64,000 nt of DNA from Candidatus Zixiibacteriota bacterium (GTDB lineage Bacteria > Zixibacteria > MSB-5A5 > JAABVY01), in NCBI GenBank assembly GCA_011056555.1, contig DSEQ01000029.1, forward strand, positions 56,437 to 120,436, read 5' to 3'. Of the stretch, positions 1 through 8,204 are shown piece after piece. The notes beneath the pieces are model-generated. The model had not been told where the DNA came from and made no database searches. It worked only from the letters and a program-made list of their open reading frames with translations. The stretch's first letter is position 1. Every line of letters starts with the position of its first letter. The translations under genes and the position numbers were made by a program.

Positions 1-1120
1 CCTGCTTCAGGGCACAGGCGGAATTGATTGTCACGGCATTGATGATCTCATTGGTGCTCATCTTTAACTTGTTGCCTGCCAATGTCATAATCATCTGAAG
101 CGAGACCGTGGCCGAACTTCCCGGATTGAAATCGGTGGAAAGCGCCAGCGGCACCCCGGCCTCGATCATCCGTCTGGCAGGGGCATAATCCCGCAAATCG
201 AGGTAAAATGATGTTCCGGGAAGCATAACCGCCATAGTCCCCGCCTCAGCCATGGCCGCGATTCCCTCCTCGGATATATAGACCAGATGATCGGCTGAAA
301 CTGCCCCCAGTTTCGCTGCAAGCTGGGCGCCTCCCAGATTCACGATCTCATCGGCATGAAATTTCAGCTCCAGACCATGCTCTTTGGCGGCCACCTGGAT
401 TCTTTCCGACTCTTCCAGCTCAAATACACCCTTTTCGCAGAAAACATCAGAAAACACGGCGAGATTGCGCTCCGCAACCACAGGAATCATCTCATTTATA
501 ATCAGTTCCACGTAGGCGTCTTTGTCATCGCGGTATTCATCAGGAATCTCATGCGCCCCCAGAAAAGTGGGGATAAGGTCCAGGGCATGATTTTCGGAGA
601 GCATCTGGATCACCTCCAGCTGTTTTATCTCATCCTGTGTGGTCAGGCCATACCCGGATTTCGCTTCAATTGTGGTTGTTCCATACTGGAGGAATAAATC
701 CAGGTACTTCTTCGCATTATCATAAAGCGCATCCTTCGACGTTTCTCTCAGCGCCCTTGTGGAGTTTCTGATCCCGCCCCCCGCCTGGGCAATTTCCATA
801 TACGATTTGCCCATATTACGCATCTCGAATTCATCTTCGCGCGTTTTGGCGAAGACCGGATGGGTGTGGGGATCGATTAGACCGGGCGTTACAACCTTGT
901 CATCAGCATCTATCACAACAGCCCGGTTGACCAGATCTATCTGCCGGTCAACATCGGCGGTCGTGCCGACCAGGATGATCTCTCCCGCCAGGCAGGCAAG
1001 AGCGCCGTTTTCAATAATCTCAAGCTGATTCATTCCAGAACCTTTAAGGGGCAGCTTGCCATCGGGAGGACGGCATGTTGCCAGCTGTCCGATATGCCTG
1101 ATATAGAGATCTGCTTTCAT
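1..1120 (-). CDS. hutI: Imidazolonepropionase, 3' end outside the window
   Basis: Translating the minus strand from the ATG at 1118-1120 gives 373 residues running off the left edge. Imidazolonepropionase hydrolyses 4-imidazolone-5-propionate to formiminoglutamate, the third step of histidine breakdown, in the cytoplasm. The amidohydrolase metal motif is visible as DPHTHPVF (residues 83-90), followed further on by FHADEIVNLGG, VSADHL and the STDFNPGS stretch typical of HutI. The last visible residues (NAVTINSACALKQ) match the C-terminal part of the family, so only about 30-40 residues are missing. An AAGGAT Shine-Dalgarno-like stretch lies about 6 nt before the ATG. The other hut genes are not in this window. 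The family call is firm. Confidence 0.95.
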   Translation of the reverse strand, partial: MKADLYIRHIGQLATCRPPDGKLPLKGSGMNQLEIIENGALACLAGEIILVGTTADVDRQIDLVNRAVVIDADDKVVTPGLIDPHTHPVFAKTREDEFEMRNMGKSYMEIAQAGGGIRNSTRALRETSKDALYDNAKKYLDLFLQYGTTTIEAKSGYGLTTQDEIKQLEVIQMLSENHALDLIPTFLGAHEIPDEYRDDKDAYVELIINEMIPVVAERNLAVFSDVFCEKGVFELEESERIQVAAKEHGLELKFHADEIVNLGGAQLAAKLGAVSADHLVYISEEGIAAMAEAGTMAVMLPGTSFYLDLRDYAPARRMIEAGVPLALSTDFNPGSSATVSLQMIMTLAGNKLKMSTNEIINAVTINSACALKQ

Positions 1121-1333
1121 AGGCCCATCCTTCTTAGGCTATTTTTCTGATGGCATAATTGAAATGCCGGGTGTAGATGCGGAAATTTAGGAAAATTAAG
1201 GCCGATTGCAACAGTTTTCTGCGGCATAATCAACCTGACGATTAAAATGTTAGAAATTCGTGAATCCGATTTTAAAAATTAAGGGCGGCATTTCTCAGTC
1301 CGATAGAATATTTAAATAGCCAGTTGGGGCATT

Positions 1334-1705
1334 ATGAAAACTAAAACAAAAACCAAAAAGATACTCATCGTTGACGATAACCAGTCCATGGCCCGCTGCC
1401 TGGCCGAGATGCTGGATGTCTTCGAGGCACCCTGCGAAATTGCCGCTGACGGGGACAAAGCAATCGAGATGCTCAGGCACAATTCCTATTCGCTGGTGAT
1501 AGCCGACACTAATATGCCCAGGGTATCAGGATTCAGCCTGTTAAAATATATTCGAAAGAGTCATCCGAATCTGCAGGTAGCGATCATGTCGACCATGAAT
1601 TCAGAAAATACCCAGGGTATGGTATTGAAGGACATGCCCGACTTTTATCTTCCCAAGCCATTCAAAACAGCCGACATCGAGGACCTTTTATCTCAAATAA
1701 AGTAA
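1334..1705 (+). CDS. Single-domain response regulator (CheY-like receiver)
   Basis: This 123-aa protein is only a receiver domain. The acidic pair D14/D15, the phospho-acceptor D58 (in VIADTNMP), S86 and K108 (in LPKPF) are all in place, so it should accept phosphate. There is no output domain, so it must act by protein contact, as CheY or Spo0F do. No histidine kinase or chemotaxis gene is adjacent; the nearest kinase in the window is the GAF kinase at 38305. A lysine-rich N-terminus (KTKTKTKK) precedes the first strand. It stands alone between hutI (divergent) and a small lipoprotein gene, so its partner cannot be read from context. Confidence 0.85.
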   Translation: MKTKTKTKKILIVDDNQSMARCLAEMLDVFEAPCEIAADGDKAIEMLRHNSYSLVIADTNMPRVSGFSLLKYIRKSHPNLQVAIMSTMNSENTQGMVLKDMPDFYLPKPFKTADIEDLLSQIK

Positions 1706-1834
1706 ATTCCAAAAGTCTTCTCTCATTCCGCGCTTCCTGCAATTATCTGGCGAGCCCGCCGGTAGTTCCCTCTTTTCATCTTGACTTATAAAGTGCATTT
1801 CCGTAATTTTTTCGTAGAACTATTGGATATATTT

Positions 1835-2263
1835 ATGAAACAACTGCTTTCGTTGCCCATATTGCTGCTTCTCATTTTATTGTCCTGCAGCGATTCGGAT
1901 AATCTTGATGTGGTACTGGTTGATAATCCTTCCAGCGAGGCGGGAGAATATACGATAATCTGGGATCAGCATTTTGAAAACGGTGCCCCGGTACCCGAAG
2001 GTGTTTATCGCCTGGACATGGACACAGATAATTTCCAGGCCAGCCTCTATTTCGAGATAGCCGCATTCGACACTTTCGGGCCTTTTGCAAAAACTGTTGC
2101 TCCTGGTAACAGCCTGAAACCCATCCCCGATAGTTACGGCCTGCGGATCAGCAAACAGGTCTTCAATCCCGGCGAAACGGTTGAGATCGGGTATGATCTG
2201 CCCCAGACCGACAGGATCAGGCTGACTGTTAGCTGGATTAACCTGGATATTTCACCCCTCTGA
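1835..2263 (+). CDS. Small lipoprotein of unknown function
   Basis: 142 aa from the ATG at 1835, chosen because it directly precedes a lipoprotein signal (MKQLLSLPILLLLILLSC, lipobox LLSC with Cys18); the reading frame is open further upstream but those residues are not signal-like. The mature protein should be anchored in a membrane by lipidated Cys18. No known domain was recognised. The C-terminal part (FNPGETVEIGYDLP...IRLTV) resembles the first strands of the NPFNP-type sorting/FlgD-Ig tails seen in FCB secreted proteins, though here it ends early. A 28-bp palindrome follows, between this gene and the convergent BNR protein gene. Confidence 0.65.
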   Translation: MKQLLSLPILLLLILLSCSDSDNLDVVLVDNPSSEAGEYTIIWDQHFENGAPVPEGVYRLDMDTDNFQASLYFEIAAFDTFGPFAKTVAPGNSLKPIPDSYGLRISKQVFNPGETVEIGYDLPQTDRIRLTVSWINLDISPL

Positions 2264-2297
2264 TTTTGTTGATTCGGCTTTTAACTTTTAAGCAATA

Positions 2298-2325
2298 AAG
2301 GGTATGGATTCGAATCCATACCCTT
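2298..2325. terminator. Perfect 28-bp palindrome between convergent genes
   Basis: Arms AAGGGTATGGATTC and GAATCCATACCCTT pair perfectly with no spacer. The palindrome lies between the stop of the lipoprotein gene (2263) and the stop of the BNR protein gene (2371), the expected place for a bidirectional terminator. The T-tracts are weak (CTTGCTG on plus, TTTATTG on minus), so a protein-binding or mRNA-stabilising role is possible. The central GGATTCGAATCC looks like a tRNA T-arm by chance; no tRNA surrounds it. Confidence 0.55.
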
Positions 2326-2370
2326 CTTGCTGTCAACGTGATTGTCGAATTTATCTTTTCTGTAAAGATA

Positions 2371-5328
2371 CTACGGCGTGAATACGCAGCAGTCTCCATT
2401 ATACCAGTTGGGTGAACCCGGTGAACAGTCTCCCGGTTGAGCGCCGCCGACAAAGACATAATTGATGATCCAGACCGCATCGGAAACGTTTACATTGGCA
2501 TCGCCATTGGCGTCACCGCAGGCCAGGACCGGCTGCGGTTCCAGGCCGCCCACAAAGACGAAATTGATGATCCAGACCGCGTCGGAAACATTCGCATTGC
2601 CGTCATAATTAGCATCACCGCATTTCCCCTGGCACCCGCCCATTGTCGGATTGGGGGAAACGTCCAGGTATATATCGGAGTTACCGCTCTGTTCAAGATC
2701 GGTGAAAACCGTATAAACCATTGTATCCAGAGCCGCCATGCCGTTGTATTCACCGACCCACTGGGTCCAGGGAGTCACCACTGTATCCTGGAGCGCAAAG
2801 CTGGGACGGAAGCTCACTCCGCCGTCGAGGCTGGCGGCGAGACGAAGCTCTGCACCGGGAATCATCGGGTCGATCGGTGTCGATCTGAAATGATAATAGG
2901 AGATATCAACCATGCCGTTTTCTTTGACCAGCATCCATGGAAGTACCTGCGCATAAACGCTAACGTCATCATTGACCTTGACCGGCGTATCCCAGGTCGC
3001 GCCGCCATTGGTCGATTTTACACAATAAACATCAGCTTCATCCATACCCGAAAGCCATGTTGCGCCGTTATCCGATGAATAATTGGTATAAATATTGGGG
3101 ATGCCATGGAAGCGCTGTTCATGCCAGACAATATTTACGAAACCGTTTCCAGCGCACATGAATGGATAGCTACTCTGAATGCCTCCGGTCTGCGATCCCC
3201 AGTTTATTTGAGTTTCTGTTCCCCATGTCGCTCCTTTATCGGTCGAGCGGTTGAAGAAAACATCTCCCATGCCCGGCCCGAAACGGCGGGAATCGAACCA
3301 CGTGGCATAGACATAGCTTCCTTCGCTTTCTATCGCAACCATCATGTCCGGGATGCCGGGCATATGATCAATATTCTGGTCGGGCTGCCAGGTTACGCCG
3401 TTATCACTGGAGTATGTAAAGTAAATATCGCCCATATAGCTGCCCGGGGCCATACGGTCATCCTCCCAGCCTACATAAACATAATTCCCTTCAATGTCCA
3501 GTGATGGCGCATTGCAGTACCCGCCGGGAAAATTAAGGGGAATTTCCAGATTCCATGACGCTCCGGCGCTGTTTGAACTCTTGAAGTACACATCATTGAT
3601 GTTGGTCACCGCACGGTCATCGGTCCAGACCGCATACACATACGGGCCGGTACATTCAAGTCCGCCCCTGATCGGCATCTGGCAATTATAGCCCGTTCCG
3701 GCACATAGCTGGGTGGAGGGATTCTGCCAGGATGCTCCGTTATTGGTGGAATAGTTGAAGAATACCTGCGTGGTACCGGTCCTGAAATCCAGCCACATGA
3801 CATAAACATTATTTCCGGTGCAGGCAATGCGGGGCTGAACAGAGTGATTCAGGCCGGGATTATCCCCCAGGTCGATCCTCTGCGGCAGGCCCCATGTTTG
3901 GCCATAATTGCTGGAGACATTAAAGAAAATATCGTTCATACCGTTGCGGCTGTCCGACCAAACAGCATACACATACGACCCGGTGCTGGCAATTTCCGGC
4001 GAAGAGGCGGCATAGGCCCCGCCGCCGTCTATAAATGTATCCCCGCCCCAGGTCTTTCCGTTATCAGAGGAGCGGTTGAAGAAGATATGTGAGCTTCCCC
4101 CGATTCTGTAATCCTCCCAGACACAATAGACATAGTTTCCCGATGAACTCAGCTTCTGCATCCAGGATGTATTGGCTCCCGGAGTATCGCCATTGTCTAA
4201 CGGTCCAATATCGGGAAGTTCCCAGCTCTGGCCGTTGTCGCTGGAGCGGTTGAAATATATATCCTGCGCGCCGTTGCGGTAATCACGCCAGGCCACATAG
4301 ACATAGTTGCCGTCGCGATGTACCTCGGGCCAGTCGCTGGCTGTCGACCCCGGTACTCCCGGAGGCTTGCCGTTATCGAGCCGGCGGTCGAAATAACCGT
4401 CCGGATCGGAAATGTAGGTCATATACAGACGCTCGGGATCGTTCGGATCTCCGGCGGCCGAAATGAAGGTCTTGGCCTTGAAGCCGGTATTTCCAAATGT
4501 GTACAGGGGAGGCGCCAGTATATTGGCGACCTTGATGTTCGAGCCGAAGGTCACACCACCGTTGGTCGATTTGGCCACATATAATGATCCCGGCTCATGC
4601 ATCCGGAAATAGCAATCATACCAGGCCATATACACATCCCCGTCGGCTCCTACAAACGGAAATGCGCCCTCGGCGTAGGCGGTCTGGGGGGGATTGGCGT
4701 TAATCTGTATCGGGGCTGAGAAGCTCGCTCCAAGGTTATTGGAATAGGCAAAGAATACATCGGAATTATGGCCGTTGGTGTCGTCTCTCTGCCAGCCGAC
4801 ATAAATGTAATTTTCATACGGGCTGCCGCTGTTAGTATCGACAGTCATCATACACTTGTCGGCAAATCTGACCGGGGATCCGCCGGTATAAATCTGCTGG
4901 TCCACAATAACCGGCGGGCTCCATGATCGCCCGCCATCGGTCGATTTGCAGACATAAATTCCGCTGGTATCATAAAATGTCGTGGTCGAGCTGTAGGATA
5001 GAAAGCAGGCGTAGACATTTCCAAAATTATCCGATGCCACCGAGGGGTCGCCATGTACAGCCCAAACAGGCGGCAGCTGCACATCCTTCCAGGTCTTCCC
5101 GGAATCTGCGCTGTAGCTTACTCCAAGGCTGTTGCCGATGTCATTGTAGGCCACCACCACATTGAGCGGATCTCCACTGAAATGTCGATTGATTGTTATG
5201 CTGGGCTCGTTCTGCACCGTGCTGCCAATATCCTGGTTGACTTTCAGATCGGTTCCGGCATATAAGCTGATTGCCAGGAGCATAAGAAGCCATGCCGCTC
5301 CCCATACCCCCTTAACGATCTTGGTCAT
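2371..5328 (-). CDS. Secreted Asp-box (BNR/sialidase-like) protein with two dockerin-like repeats
   Basis: 985 aa with an N-terminal signal peptide (hydrophobic LLMLLAISLYAG around residues 14-25). The body carries about fourteen Asp-box-like motifs of the S-x-D-x-G-x-T-W type (for example SADSGKTW, SSDNGQSW, SSDNGATW), indicating one or more beta-propellers. Residues about 899-963 hold two cysteine-flanked Ca-binding repeats (CGDANYDGNANVSDAVW and CGDANGDANVNVSDAVW), which resemble dockerin type I loops. A short cysteine-rich tail ends the protein. Asp boxes alone do not prove sialidase activity: no catalytic Arg triad could be identified by eye, so a binding or scaffold role at the cell surface is equally likely. 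The start is supported by the signal peptide. Confidence 0.8.
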   Translation of the reverse strand: MTKIVKGVWGAAWLLMLLAISLYAGTDLKVNQDIGSTVQNEPSITINRHFSGDPLNVVVAYNDIGNSLGVSYSADSGKTWKDVQLPPVWAVHGDPSVASDNFGNVYACFLSYSSTTTFYDTSGIYVCKSTDGGRSWSPPVIVDQQIYTGGSPVRFADKCMMTVDTNSGSPYENYIYVGWQRDDTNGHNSDVFFAYSNNLGASFSAPIQINANPPQTAYAEGAFPFVGADGDVYMAWYDCYFRMHEPGSLYVAKSTNGGVTFGSNIKVANILAPPLYTFGNTGFKAKTFISAAGDPNDPERLYMTYISDPDGYFDRRLDNGKPPGVPGSTASDWPEVHRDGNYVYVAWRDYRNGAQDIYFNRSSDNGQSWELPDIGPLDNGDTPGANTSWMQKLSSSGNYVYCVWEDYRIGGSSHIFFNRSSDNGKTWGGDTFIDGGGAYAASSPEIASTGSYVYAVWSDSRNGMNDIFFNVSSNYGQTWGLPQRIDLGDNPGLNHSVQPRIACTGNNVYVMWLDFRTGTTQVFFNYSTNNGASWQNPSTQLCAGTGYNCQMPIRGGLECTGPYVYAVWTDDRAVTNINDVYFKSSNSAGASWNLEIPLNFPGGYCNAPSLDIEGNYVYVGWEDDRMAPGSYMGDIYFTYSSDNGVTWQPDQNIDHMPGIPDMMVAIESEGSYVYATWFDSRRFGPGMGDVFFNRSTDKGATWGTETQINWGSQTGGIQSSYPFMCAGNGFVNIVWHEQRFHGIPNIYTNYSSDNGATWLSGMDEADVYCVKSTNGGATWDTPVKVNDDVSVYAQVLPWMLVKENGMVDISYYHFRSTPIDPMIPGAELRLAASLDGGVSFRPSFALQDTVVTPWTQWVGEYNGMAALDTMVYTVFTDLEQSGNSDIYLDVSPNPTMGGCQGKCGDANYDGNANVSDAVWIINFVFVGGLEPQPVLACGDANGDANVNVSDAVWIINYVFVGGAQPGDCSPGSPNWYNGDCCVFTP

Positions 5329-5620
5329 TTTAACCTCGCAATTTAGAAGTTCGGGCGGATTGAGAGTATTTTTTATTTCTAATTCAATTATCGAGTGCAG
5401 TCATAGGAATATATAGAGAAGCCGCTCATTAAATCAAGACATTTTTATCCTTTTCATCAGAAATCGGGATTCAAATTGATGATTTATAATAATTTAGCTT
5501 TTATTTGCCAAAAATATCAAAATATTATACAAATACTGGAACATGTATAGACAATATACCGTTATTAGCTCTAGAACTTAGACAATATGTGAATATAGAT
5601 TAAAAAAAGGAGAGTTGAAA

Positions 5621-5806
5621 ATGACTAAACACAATGATGAGATAAGGATTGACGGCGTTCGTTACAAGGGCGCCCGTCCAATGAAAGTTTACAGGGACAG
5701 CAGCGGGAACACCTGGCTGTGCGATAAGGACATCGACCAGGCTCTTGGATTTGCCGAGCAGGGATGCTGGAACGAGGCATACATGCCCTTTGACCGCAAT
5801 TTCTAA
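5621..5806 (+). CDS. Conserved-looking 61-aa protein of unknown function
   Basis: A 61-aa protein starting at the ATG at 5621, six bases after a strong AGGAGAG ribosome-binding site (5608-5614); a TTG at 5615 is in frame but too close to that site. The sequence is polar with many charged residues, contains two cysteines (WLCDKD and GCWNEA), and has no signal peptide or membrane segment. It is followed at once by a strong rho-independent terminator, so it is a monocistronic, probably well expressed gene. No family was recognised. Confidence 0.7.
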   Translation: MTKHNDEIRIDGVRYKGARPMKVYRDSSGNTWLCDKDIDQALGFAEQGCWNEAYMPFDRNF

Positions 5807-5845
5807 ACGACTTCCAGTCACTTTAGTTTAAAGGGAGCTAATAAG

Positions 5846-5882
5846 ATACCGCCTCCTGAGATGAGGGGCGGTATTTTTTTTC
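5846..5882 (+). terminator. Rho-independent terminator of the 61-aa gene
   Basis: Stem ATACCGCC (5846-5853) pairs with GGCGGTAT (5867-5874), followed by an uninterrupted run of eight T residues. It lies 40 nt after the stop codon of the small gene. Confidence 0.85.
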
Positions 5883-5943
5883 TTGTTCCTCGGGTGCCCC
5901 GCCGCTTTAGCTGCATGTTGAAAACCCTGAATGCATCGATATT

Positions 5944-6055
5944 CGTCATCGTGAGGAGCGAAGCGACGTGGCGATCTCTGCGACCATTCTTGAGGCAACG
6001 GCGGAGATTCCCACGGTCGTCCTCGACCATAGGTCGGGACTCCCTCGGAATGACG
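5944..6055. repeat. MITE/REP-like dispersed repeat, copy 1
   Basis: About 112 bp with imperfect terminal inverted repeats: it begins CGTCATCGTGAGGAGCG and ends CTCCCTCGGAATGACG, so CGTCAT-N3-GAGG is mirrored at the two ends. The 3' half (CGGTCGTCCTCG, then GGGACTCCCTCGGAATGAC) recurs at 40932-40973. Elements of this 'CGTCAT..GAGGAGCGAAGCGACG' style are known from many bacterial genomes as non-coding repeats. Together with the terminator it fills the 306-bp gap 5807-6112, in which no gene was seen. Confidence 0.65.
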
Positions 6056-6112
6056 TTCATCGTTTCATATTTCTATATTGCTTACTTTTTCAATAAGCCC
6101 CTTTAGCGGGAT

Positions 6113-6859
6113 TTAATAAACCACCTTCACCCCCCTTGACTGCAGGGCGGGGATGTGGTTCATAGTTGATTCTGTCGAAAGCGGGTTGCCGGTCAGGCGG
6201 ACCTCATCCCCGCTGCCAAGCCCGGAATTATTGACAAGCGGCGTGATATCCTCGATCTTGTTGGCATTCAGGCTCAACAAGCGTGCATTGACGAGCGCAG
6301 CCAAAGCAGTGATATCTTGTACTTGATTCTGATCAAGATATAAATATTCGAGATTAAATAACGGCGCCAGGGCATTTATATTTATGATCTGATTCGCACT
6401 CAAATTCAATTCGACCATATCGGTCAGACCGGCCAACGGTGACAAATCCGAAACATGGTTGCTGTCCAGTAAAAGCGTCTGCATGCTGATCAGCGAGGAG
6501 ATAGCATCTATAATCTCGACCTGATTGTTTCCAAGATTCAATACCTCCAGATCGGACAGGCCGCGTAACGGCCCGAGATTTGTAATAGAATTTCTTTCCA
6601 GGTTCAGGTTTACCAGATTCTCGATATTGCTGATCCCGCTGATATTCGTAATACCCCGGTCGCTGGCATCGAGCGTGGTGATCTCCTGAAGATCCGACAG
6701 GTAGATCGTAGCCGTGTCAATGCCGAGCGCCTCGCGCACTACAGCCTCGAGATTCGGATCGACAAATGAAACCGCGAGGTCCTCATTATCATTATTGAGC
6801 CCGCTGTCATTCCCGCAGGCGAAGGTCAAAACAGTCAATATGATTAAAAAGTATCTCAT
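6113..6859 (-). CDS. Exported leucine-rich-repeat protein
   Basis: 248 aa. A short hydrophobic N-terminus ends in TFAC (Cys15), suggesting a lipoprotein, although the lipobox is weak because -3 is Thr. An N-terminal cap (FVDPNLEAVVREALG) precedes about seven 22-residue repeats of the L-x-x-L-x-L-x-x-N-x-I type, running from about residue 50 to 220, as in internalin-like LRR proteins. These form a curved solenoid used for protein binding at the surface. The partner is unknown. No Shine-Dalgarno sequence is obvious before the ATG. Neighbours (BNR protein, TPR protein) are also exported. Confidence 0.75.
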   Translation of the reverse strand: MRYFLIILTVLTFACGNDSGLNNDNEDLAVSFVDPNLEAVVREALGIDTATIYLSDLQEITTLDASDRGITNISGISNIENLVNLNLERNSITNLGPLRGLSDLEVLNLGNNQVEIIDAISSLISMQTLLLDSNHVSDLSPLAGLTDMVELNLSANQIININALAPLFNLEYLYLDQNQVQDITALAALVNARLLSLNANKIEDITPLVNNSGLGSGDEVRLTGNPLSTESTMNHIPALQSRGVKVVY

Positions 6860-6975
6860 ACAAATTAATTCGGCATCACAAATAAAATAGGCGCTGTGGA
6901 AAATATGGCAAGCACAATATCTACAGCGCCTGAATGCAAAGGGAATATATTAGCCGTCTGGCTGTATCAGTATTT

Positions 6976-7914
6976 CTATTCTTCGCTGGCGCTCATCTCG
7001 GTTGACGGCTTATAAGTACCTTGAAACCAGACATACCAGCTGCGGCCGCCATTATTTGAATGCTTGATAAGCTGGGTCACAGTACCGTCATCATTGGGAG
7101 TAAGAGTCATTTTCGACATCTCGGTCTCACCGTCATTGTTTACGGATACCCCCTCCAGATGCATCGCGCCGTCTTTGAAATAACCCTCATAATTGATGAT
7201 ATTTCCACGGTCGGAAACCCAGTTCTGGTACCATTTACCCTCATCGGGATTATAATAATTAATGCTCTTTCCATTAACTCCCGAGGAACCATCCCAGTTT
7301 TCTATGATGGCACAGCCGTTCAATGATTTCTCAATCCTGTTGGTGCCCACCATCAGGCCCTGGGGATTGTAAACCTCCCATTCCCCCAGCCAGAAATCTA
7401 GCTGACGCCATTCCTTGCTGTATTCGCAGGGAGCCGAATTCATCTTCGCCCGTTTCACATATTCTGCAAATCTGGCATCTGATTGAAGCTCTTCCAGGTC
7501 GGAATCACCTTTCAAAAGCTCCGGATTGCCGAATCCGGCTTCCAGAGCTTTATCCAGCCACCCAAAAGCCTTTTCAGTATTGCCCATCTTAGCATAGGCA
7601 CAGGCTACATTGTAACGGGCAACATTTGGTATAAAGCCGTTCTCCTCCGCCTGTTCATAAGCTTTAACTGCCCTGGAATAATCGCCCAAATTATGATAAC
7701 CGTAGCCCAGATAGAACCAGTATGTGCCATTGTCAGCTTCCTGTTCTGTCAGGTATTCATAGGCCTCGACCGCATTCTGCCAGTCGCCCTTATGGACATA
7801 TTCGTTGGCTGTCTCCGAGGTATATTTATCCGGGCTGGCTTTTAACGGCAGCATGGTTCCTACAAACAGCCCCAGCACTGTTAAAATAAATATAAAGTTT
7901 GAATATTTTCTCAT
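6976..7914 (-). CDS. Exported TPR protein with C-terminal lipocalin-like domain
   Basis: 312 aa from the ATG at 7914, which sits 7 nt after a GGAGGT ribosome-binding site; the open frame extends seven codons further but without such a site. A signal peptide (residues 1 to about 25) is followed by three TPR-like helical repeats (about 30-150, for example GTYWFYLGYGYHNLGDYSRA). The second half (WRQLDFWLGEWEVYNPQG...) resembles the DUF1579-type beta-barrel found in many small exported proteins. No enzymatic motif was recognised. TPRs suggest a role as a scaffold in the periplasm. The function remains open. Confidence 0.65.
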   Translation of the reverse strand: MRKYSNFIFILTVLGLFVGTMLPLKASPDKYTSETANEYVHKGDWQNAVEAYEYLTEQEADNGTYWFYLGYGYHNLGDYSRAVKAYEQAEENGFIPNVARYNVACAYAKMGNTEKAFGWLDKALEAGFGNPELLKGDSDLEELQSDARFAEYVKRAKMNSAPCEYSKEWRQLDFWLGEWEVYNPQGLMVGTNRIEKSLNGCAIIENWDGSSGVNGKSINYYNPDEGKWYQNWVSDRGNIINYEGYFKDGAMHLEGVSVNNDGETEMSKMTLTPNDDGTVTQLIKHSNNGGRSWYVWFQGTYKPSTEMSASEE

Positions 7915-8102
7915 TTCTCTAACCTCCGTAATCAATATTCAATATTTCAAACGGCGAGAATCCGCCTCATTTCAAATCCAGAGTTCTGTTATATAAAAAC
8001 GGGAGATAATTACTCTTGTTTCATTCGGTCGCAGTTAAATTGCCTGTGTGGGGTCGATTTTTTAATTGATTCGGAGCCTAAACATTTATATCATAAAGAC
8101 CT

Positions 8103-8204
8103 ATGCCATTTTCAACCTGGTTCTGGATGATAGCGCCGCCCATTGTATTGATCACGATTGAGCTGATCTTTTTCTTTGGGTGGAGAGGGAAAAAGAAGGT
8201 CTGA
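8103..8204 (+). CDS. 33-aa single-pass membrane peptide coupled to the symporter
   Basis: The ATG at 8103 opens a 33-codon frame whose TGA stop (8202-8204) overlaps the ATG of the symporter gene (8204-8206) as TGATG. The peptide has one hydrophobic helix (about residues 8-25, with APPIVLITIELIFFF) and a basic C-terminus (GWRGKKKV), which predicts a C-terminus in the cytoplasm. Tiny single-pass partners are known for some sodium symporters (for example MetS with MetP, and small SSS accessory proteins), so this is probably a small subunit of the transporter that follows. No strong ribosome-binding site precedes the ATG; Met9 (8127) is an alternative start. Confidence 0.6.
   Translation: MPFSTWFWMIAPPIVLITIELIFFFGWRGKKKV

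Noticed and set aside
2300..2323. tRNA T-arm-like GGATTCGAATCC
   Set aside because: It is part of a plain palindrome; no acceptor, D or anticodon stems surround it.
2371..5328. Calling the Asp-box protein a sialidase
   Set aside because: Asp boxes occur in many propellers; the sialidase Arg triad and catalytic Tyr/Glu could not be located by eye.
5861..6106. 81-codon open frame on the plus strand
   Set aside because: It translates the dispersed repeat (it contains the VIVRSEATWRSL string typical of such spurious frames) and starts inside a terminator.
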